34,009 bases of DNA, taken from positions 1 through 34,009 of the forward strand of contig VBJS01000053.1 of NCBI GenBank assembly GCA_005880055.1. Reading direction: 5' to 3'. The position numbers and the translations under genes were made by a program. Shown piece by piece: positions 29,366 to 34,009 of this stretch. Position 1 is the first letter of the stretch; every line of letters starts with the position of its first letter. The notes under the pieces were generated by a model that saw only the letters and a program-made list of their open reading frames with translations, searched no databases and had not been told where the DNA came from. The stretch comes from Chloroflexota bacterium. Lineage in GTDB: Bacteria; Chloroflexota; Dehalococcoidia; SM23-28-2; RBG-16-64-32.

Positions 29366-30304
29366 ATGCAAGAGTGGGACCGCGGGCAAGCCGCTCAATT
29401 GGTGGTCCGGGGCGGCATAAGCTTTGTGCTCGCCTGGTTCGGTCTACAGGAGCTTCGCGATCCCAGCTCCTGGGCCGTTTTCGTTCCTTCTTTTGTTGCA
29501 GACCTTTCACCGCTCGCAATCGATAGCCTCATCCTATTTCATGGGTTCCTGCTGGTCCTGGCAGCAGCGCTCATTCTTACGGGCATCCTCTACTCGGCGG
29601 GCTGCATCCTTGCCGCTGGTCTGCTCTCGGAAATCGTCTTCGGCCTCTGGCTCGACGGCGGCCTAACCGACCTGGTGGTGCGCGATATCGGTCTGCTGAC
29701 CGTTACGGTAGCGCTCGCGCTGGCGCCACTGCGGTCGTGGAATGTCGCCGGGATCAGTTCGCGCCTGCTGAACGGGCGCCGGGCCGCAGGATCGGGCGCG
29801 CGCCCTCAACCTGCCTCATCTGGTCGGTTCTCGGCCGCCGCGGTTGTCGAAGCCGGTGGCCTCCTCGCCCTGGTGCTTGCAATCGCCCTCCTCGCTCGGG
29901 CCACGTCTGGCGCTGAGTCGTCGTTGACGTCCGTTGCGTCGCTGCCCACCACTGGGGCCGCTTCCGGTGAACCGGCCGGCGCTCCTGAGGCTTCCGGCGC
30001 GACTCCCGATGATTGGCAGTACAAGCGGTTCGCCTTCCAGATATACCCAGGCGAGATCAACGACGATACAAAGAAAGCGCTGGCCGGATTCGACCTCTCG
30101 ATCCAGGATAATGGCGATACCGTGTCCGTCCTGCTTAAGGCATTGAGCTCGCGCTATCGCGATTCTCAGGTAACGGTGAACAAGAACGACACCGCCTACT
30201 TCATCGAGACCACCATGCGGGACGACCCGAACGACCAGGAGAATAACCTGCGCGACGACGGAATCATCGAGGTGGACCCCCGGGGTTATATTCGCTCGTC
30301 CTAG
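29366..30304 (+). CDS. DoxX-like membrane protein with C-terminal extracytoplasmic domain
   Basis: 312 residues, with a good Shine-Dalgarno sequence (GGGGAGGAGG, ~10 nt before ATG 29366). The N-terminal half has four transmembrane helices with a DoxX/SURF4-type layout (GISFVLAWFGLQELRDPSSW, SPLAIDSLILFHGFLLVLAAALI, AGCILAAGLLSEIVFG, RDIGLLTVTVALAL). A fifth hydrophobic segment (about 160-180) and a Pro/Ser/Ala linker follow. The C-terminal ~90 residues (DDWQYKRFAFQIYPGEINDDTKKALAGFDL...) form a soluble domain I do not recognise; if it lies outside the membrane it may be periplasmic-side. DoxX members are linked to redox or terminal-oxidase functions in some lineages. No partner gene supports that here, so the function remains unassigned. 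Confidence 0.7.
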   Translation: MQEWDRGQAAQLVVRGGISFVLAWFGLQELRDPSSWAVFVPSFVADLSPLAIDSLILFHGFLLVLAAALILTGILYSAGCILAAGLLSEIVFGLWLDGGLTDLVVRDIGLLTVTVALALAPLRSWNVAGISSRLLNGRRAAGSGARPQPASSGRFSAAAVVEAGGLLALVLAIALLARATSGAESSLTSVASLPTTGAASGEPAGAPEASGATPDDWQYKRFAFQIYPGEINDDTKKALAGFDLSIQDNGDTVSVLLKALSSRYRDSQVTVNKNDTAYFIETTMRDDPNDQENNLRDDGIIEVDPRGYIRSS

Positions 30305-30333
30305 GCCGACGCTGCTCAGGCGGCCGCTAAGCG

Positions 30334-30342
30334 TGTTATTCT
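30334..30342 (+). promoter_or_regulatory. Extended -10 motif upstream of the ThDP enzyme
   Basis: TG-T-TATTCT at 30334-30342 matches TGnTATnnT and lies 24 bases before ATG 30367, allowing a leader that contains the ribosome site GGGAG (30355-30359). Confidence 0.4.
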
Positions 30343-30366
30343 TTTCGCCGCGAAGGGAGCGCATCC

Positions 30367-32049
30367 ATGCCTCTGCTCACCGGGCGCAGCGCCATGATCG
30401 AGCAATTGCTCGCTGAAGGCGTCAGATATATCTTCGGCAACCCAGGCACTACCGAGCAGGCGTTCATGGATGCTCTCCAGGACTACCCACAGTTGCAGTA
30501 CATCCTGGCTCTTCAGGAGAGCGTCGCCATTGGCGTCGCGGACGGCTATGCGCGAGCGAGTGGGCGTCCCTCCTTCGTGCAACTGCACATCATGCCCGGC
30601 CTGGGGAACGCGATGGGGATGTTGTACAACTCCTATCGCACTCACACACCGATGGTGATCTACGCCGGTCAGCACCCACAGCGAGGCAACTCGCAGGACC
30701 CAATTCTGGCCGGCGACCTGGTGCGGCTGGCGCAACCGCTCACGAAGTCCGGGGTGGAAGCGCAGGATGCCAACGAGATCCCAATCCTGCTGAGGCGGGC
30801 GTTCAAGCTGGCTCTCGAGCCGCCGCGAGGGCCTGTGTTTCTTGCAGTACCGACGAACGTGATGGACGAAGAGTGCGAGGAGCCGATTGTCGCTTCGGCG
30901 GCGGCCGATCTGCGGCTGCGGCCGGCGCCGGAAGTGATCCGCCGGATGGCCTCGATGCTCGCGGGCGCCCGGTCGCCGCTCATCATCTGTGGCGACGGTG
31001 TGGCAATCGCCGGCGGGCAGGGAGAGCTTATCCGCCTAGCGGAAACGGTCGGCGCGCGAGTCCACGCGTCGTTTTCCCCAGAGCTACCATTCCCCTCAAA
31101 GCATCCACTATACGCGGGGCTCCTCAACGTAGTCTCGGCGCCCGCTCTAAAGGGACAGCTGTCCACTGCCGACCTGATTCTCGCCATCGGCACGCCTGTG
31201 CTCCCGTTGCTGTTCCCCCTCGACGAACCTCCCTTCCCGGCGGAAGCGCACATCGTTCACATCGATTCCGACGCGAGCGAGATCGGCAAGAATTGGCCCG
31301 CCGAGATCGGAGTCGCCGCCGACCCACGGCTGACGCTGAAGGACGTGAACGAGGAGTTGAAGGGGATGATGACAGATGAGCAACGGCAAGCGGCGCGCGC
31401 TCGTGCAGATGCGGTTGCGGCTTTGGGCGACCAGATGATGCAGGCGCTGGAGGGCGCAGCGCGGGCGCGCTGGGACAGCCATCCGATGAGCGCCGGCCGG
31501 ATGATGAGCGAAATCGGCGACGCGCTGCACCCGGACACCGTGCTCTTCGACGAGTCGATCACGTCCGGTGGTTACTTGATGCGGTACCTGCGCTTCGAGG
31601 ATACGGGCCGGCACTACCGCGCAGCCGGCGGCGGGCTGGGGCCCGGCATGCCGAACCCGATCGGCATCAAGCTGGCGCGGCCGGAAGCGCGCGTCCTCTC
31701 GGTCGTCGGCGACGGCTCGGCGTTGTACACGATTCAGGCGTTATGGACGGCCGCCCACCACAAGGTTCCCGTCACCTGGGTGATCGCCAACAACCGAAGC
31801 TACCGGATCCTGAAACTGAACATGCTGGAGTACCTGGGCGAGGGCGCCGCCGGACGGAAGTTCGTGGAGATGGACATGACGGACCCACCCGTGGACTTCG
31901 CGCAGATCGCAGCATCGTTCGGGGTCAAGGGAGTGCGGATCGAGCATCCGGACGAGATCGGCGATGCGGTCCGGGAAGCGCAGGCCGCAGAGGAGCCTCG
32001 GCTGCTGGACATCGTTATCGAAGGTGACATCCGCTCCCGCTGGCTTTAA
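30367..32049 (+). CDS. Thiamine-diphosphate-dependent decarboxylase/synthase (benzoylformate decarboxylase/acetolactate synthase family)
   Basis: 560 residues with the three domains of ThDP enzymes. The N-terminal PYR domain has IFGNPGTTEQAFMDALQDY and the catalytic Glu51 in ALQESVAIGVADGYAR. The middle domain (about 190-330) holds LIICGDGVAIAGGQGE and DLILAIGTPVLPLLFP. The C-terminal PP domain has the ThDP/Mg motif GDGSALYTIQALWTAAHHKVPVTWVIANN (about residues 446-474). This pattern is closest to benzoylformate decarboxylase-like and acetolactate-synthase-like proteins. I do not see the regulatory subunit gene that would mark a biosynthetic IlvB, so a catabolic 2-oxo-acid decarboxylase is also possible. 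A clean ribosome site (GGGAG) fixes ATG 30367. A monocistronic layout is likely. Confidence 0.85.
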   Translation: MPLLTGRSAMIEQLLAEGVRYIFGNPGTTEQAFMDALQDYPQLQYILALQESVAIGVADGYARASGRPSFVQLHIMPGLGNAMGMLYNSYRTHTPMVIYAGQHPQRGNSQDPILAGDLVRLAQPLTKSGVEAQDANEIPILLRRAFKLALEPPRGPVFLAVPTNVMDEECEEPIVASAAADLRLRPAPEVIRRMASMLAGARSPLIICGDGVAIAGGQGELIRLAETVGARVHASFSPELPFPSKHPLYAGLLNVVSAPALKGQLSTADLILAIGTPVLPLLFPLDEPPFPAEAHIVHIDSDASEIGKNWPAEIGVAADPRLTLKDVNEELKGMMTDEQRQAARARADAVAALGDQMMQALEGAARARWDSHPMSAGRMMSEIGDALHPDTVLFDESITSGGYLMRYLRFEDTGRHYRAAGGGLGPGMPNPIGIKLARPEARVLSVVGDGSALYTIQALWTAAHHKVPVTWVIANNRSYRILKLNMLEYLGEGAAGRKFVEMDMTDPPVDFAQIAASFGVKGVRIEHPDEIGDAVREAQAAEEPRLLDIVIEGDIRSRWL

Positions 32050-32122
32050 CTGCCGGCCGAGTCAGATCTCTCGCCTTTTCAGACGCGCTCGATTACGATT
32101 AGGCGGGGTTTAACCCGCAGGC

Positions 32123-32314
32123 ATGCAGGACGTTAAACAGGAGTACAGCGAAGCCTACGAGGCGTGGCAAGAACAGCTGCGCGGAATGCATCGCGTCCTG
32201 CTGGAGGGCGAACGGCTTCCGCCGCCCAAGGTCAAGGGGCTTCTGAACCGCGAAGCGCGGGCCAAGGAGCGATACGACCGGGCAAGGCGCCGCCTCCTGG
32301 GCCTATCTGATTAG
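32123..32314 (+). CDS. Small helical hypothetical protein
   Basis: 63 residues, charged and helix-prone throughout (QEYSEAYEAWQEQLRGMHRVLLEGERL ... LLNREARAKERYDRARRRLLGL), likely a two-helix coiled-coil hairpin. No family recognised. The start has a weak ribosome site; a 5-bp stem (GCGGG ... CCCGC, 32103-32118) lies immediately upstream. It sits between the ThDP enzyme and the sigma factor. Confidence 0.55.
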   Translation: MQDVKQEYSEAYEAWQEQLRGMHRVLLEGERLPPPKVKGLLNREARAKERYDRARRRLLGLSD

Positions 32315-32379
32315 CGTTATCAGAGCGATGGTTGGCTGCCCGTATCTCGCTTCTTCATGCGCGCGTTTTAACGTTAGGC

Positions 32380-33018
32380 ATGAGCGAGGCTTTTTGGACT
32401 ATACCGTTGGCGAAGCCATTAGAGGGGTATAAGCCGATATCTGCCGAGGCGGGCGCCGCTAAGCGCGAAGACCCGGAGGTCGTCGCGGAATGGGACATTG
32501 TCCGCCGCGGGCAGCGCTACGAAGAAGACGCGCTGCAGGCCCTCTACGAGAAGTATTACCCGCGGATTTACAACTACGCATTCGTCCAAATAGGCGACGT
32601 GCAAGCGGCGGAGGACTTGGCGTCTGACGTTATGCTGAAGATGATCGAATCGATCGGGAAGTACCAGTTCAAGGGACTCCCGTTTGGCGCCTGGGTCTTT
32701 CGCATCGCGCGAAACCGCCTGATCGACCTGCACCGTCGCCGGCGCCGCCGGGGAGAGGTGGACCTGAGCGAGACGCTTGTAAGCACACTTGCCAACCCCC
32801 AGGCACTGGCCGAGAGGGCGTTGGAGCGCGGGCAGATTCAGGTGGCGATGCGCTACCTAACGGACGAGCAGCGGCAGGTGATCAGCCTCAAGTTCATTGA
32901 GGGTTTCGACAACCGGTCCATCGGGCGGATCATGAATCGCAATGAAGGCGCGGTGAAGTCGCTACAACACCGGGCTCTTGGGGCGCTTCGACGCGTCCTC
33001 CACACCGGGGAAGCGTAG
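32380..33018 (+). CDS. ECF RNA polymerase sigma factor
   Basis: 212 residues from ATG 32380; the upstream in-frame extension to 32332 has no ribosome site and a non-family sequence. Sigma region 2 (about 52-120): ALYEKYYPRIYNYAFVQIGDVQAAEDLASDVMLKM ... FGAWVFRIARNRLIDLHRRRRRR. Sigma region 4 (about 156-207): LTDEQRQVISLKFIEGFDNRSIGRIMNRNEGAVKSLQHRALGALRRVL, the -35-binding helix-turn-helix. Its stop is followed directly by the ATG of a membrane protein gene, so the pair is co-translated. The ~40-residue N-terminal extension before region 2 is slightly longer than typical. Confidence 0.9.
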   Translation: MSEAFWTIPLAKPLEGYKPISAEAGAAKREDPEVVAEWDIVRRGQRYEEDALQALYEKYYPRIYNYAFVQIGDVQAAEDLASDVMLKMIESIGKYQFKGLPFGAWVFRIARNRLIDLHRRRRRRGEVDLSETLVSTLANPQALAERALERGQIQVAMRYLTDEQRQVISLKFIEGFDNRSIGRIMNRNEGAVKSLQHRALGALRRVLHTGEA

Positions 33019-34009
33019 ATGCGTATCCGCAGCTTCCACTCCATCCTGGACGACTGCCTGGACGCCATGCAGCGCGGGGAGAGCGTCGACGGCTGCCTGA
33101 GCCGGTATCCGCGGCAGGCGGACCGGCTGCGCCCGCTCCTCCAACTGGCGGAGCGCGTACGCCGGACGCGGCCGGTAACCCCGCGGCCATGGGCGCAGGC
33201 CACATCGTGGAACCTGGTGCGACGCCATGCCTCGGACATGAGAGCCGGAAAACGGCGTCATCTGACCGACGCGGGCCACGGCATCGGGTGGGTGCGGCCG
33301 GCAGCCGTGGCGGCGGCGCTGCTGGCCGCGCTCGCGCTGGGAACCGGTGGCACGGCGCTGGCCGCGCAGAATGCCCTCCCGAACAGCCCTCTTTATCGGG
33401 TAAAGCTGGCGACTGAAGACGTGCGGCTATGGTTCGTGTTTGATGACAAGCACAAGGCGGACATCCTGCTCGCCCAGTCAAACGAGCGGACGAGCGAGAT
33501 CCTGGCGATGGTCAGCAAGGGCGAGCCGGTACCAGAAAACGTCCTTTCGACCCTGAGCGATCGCAATGGGAGGGCAGCGGAGATACTGGCCGGGCAATCG
33601 GATGCGGGCGAGTTGTCAGAGAAGCTGCGGTATCAGACGGAGGCGCAGGAGAGGTTGCTGCTGGCACTTTGGCCGGACGTGGAGGAATCCGCCCAGGGAG
33701 AGTACGCTCAGGCGGTGGCAGACATACACAACATCCGGCTGAGCCGCGGTGGCGCCCTGGTCGCAGCGGTTGACCCAGAAGAGCTTTCTGCAGGCGTGGT
33801 CAACATCTCCGGGGTGGCGCAGAAGGTGAGCGATGGCGCCTGGAGTGTAGGCGGCGTTGAGGTGCGAATCGACGACAAAACGATAGACAGTTCTCAGCTT
33901 GAATCCGGTGTAACCGGGGACTTTATCGTAGCGCGCAGCTCGAACGGCCGTCTTCACGTGCTGTCCTTCACCAATGTCAAGCCGGACCAATCACCGGCGC
34001 AGGCTGTGG
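33019..34009 (+). CDS. Membrane-anchored DUF5667/DUF5666-like protein, sigma-factor partner (3' cut by window)
   Basis: No stop appears before the window ends, so at least 330 residues are encoded. It has a cytosolic N-terminus of ~90 residues (FHSILDDCLDAMQRGESVDGCL ... PRQADRLRPLLQLAERVRR), one transmembrane helix (about 94-116, PAAVAAALLAALALGTGGTALA), and then an external region. That region opens with NSPLYRVKLATEDVRLWFVFDDKHKADILLAQSNERTSEI, a DUF5667-type helical domain, and ends with a DUF5666-like beta domain (about 260-322, GVAQKVSDGAWSVGGVEVRI). The gene directly follows the ECF sigma factor stop. Such proteins are associated with ECF sigma genes in Chloroflexota and Actinobacteria and are candidates for the membrane sensor/anti-sigma role, although the canonical anti-sigma zinc-finger motif is not visible. 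Confidence 0.8.
   Translation, partial: MRIRSFHSILDDCLDAMQRGESVDGCLSRYPRQADRLRPLLQLAERVRRTRPVTPRPWAQATSWNLVRRHASDMRAGKRRHLTDAGHGIGWVRPAAVAAALLAALALGTGGTALAAQNALPNSPLYRVKLATEDVRLWFVFDDKHKADILLAQSNERTSEILAMVSKGEPVPENVLSTLSDRNGRAAEILAGQSDAGELSEKLRYQTEAQERLLLALWPDVEESAQGEYAQAVADIHNIRLSRGGALVAAVDPEELSAGVVNISGVAQKVSDGAWSVGGVEVRIDDKTIDSSQLESGVTGDFIVARSSNGRLHVLSFTNVKPDQSPAQAV

Noticed and set aside
1..34009. CRISPR array, insertion sequence or prophage
   Set aside because: No evenly spaced identical repeats with unique spacers, no transposase or integrase motif. The regular repeats seen are coding (beta-helix, TSP3, dockerin).

Overview
The window looks like a high-GC bacterial chromosome segment, most likely from Chloroflexota (Dehalococcoidia or a relative). 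I infer this from dockerin-type ends with the NSVDALKxLRF signature, giant thrombospondin-3/beta-helix/YVTN surface proteins, an ECF sigma factor followed by a DUF5667/DUF5666-like membrane protein, and frequent GTG/TTG starts. No rRNA, CRISPR array, insertion sequence or prophage was seen.

Layout. (1) 1-15.6 kb is a cell-surface and signalling block. It holds a giant secreted repeat protein cut by the window edge and split by two frameshifts, then a tandem-cyclase/ATPase/TPR protein resembling soluble adenylyl cyclase in architecture. That gene is translationally coupled to a secreted subtilisin-like protease, and a convergent secreted beta-helix protein with a dockerin-type end follows. (2) 15.9-19.9 kb has a small membrane protein and a tight five-gene minus-strand operon: TrpD2-like protein, unknown protein, cupin, threonine-aldolase-like enzyme, lipoprotein. 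(3) 19.9-22.4 kb has a ribbon-helix-helix antitoxin with a decayed PIN toxin, and a fused double Lrp/AsnC (siroheme-decarboxylase-like) protein downstream of a sulfite-oxidase-like molybdoenzyme. (4) 22.4-28.3 kb has lspA and an rluD-family gene, a broken FAD-dependent oxidoreductase, gltX with a perfect 126-bp in-frame tandem duplication, tRNA-Gln(CTG) and tRNA-Glu(CTC) with a terminator, and a frameshifted lipoprotein. (5) 28.3-34 kb has an alpha/beta hydrolase, a DoxX-like membrane protein, a ThDP-dependent enzyme, a small helical protein, an ECF sigma factor and its membrane partner, which runs off the end.

Four things stand out. The tandem cyclase domains have complementary active-site residues, as in pseudo-heterodimeric eukaryotic cyclases. 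Several genes have a TANNNT box 6 nt before an ATG, suggesting leaderless mRNAs. gltX carries an exact 126-bp duplication and sits beside its likely tRNA substrates. Finally, small indels disrupt at least five loci, each recoverable by reading the next frame, which means either real gene decay or assembly error. That ambiguity should temper any claim based on a single broken gene here.
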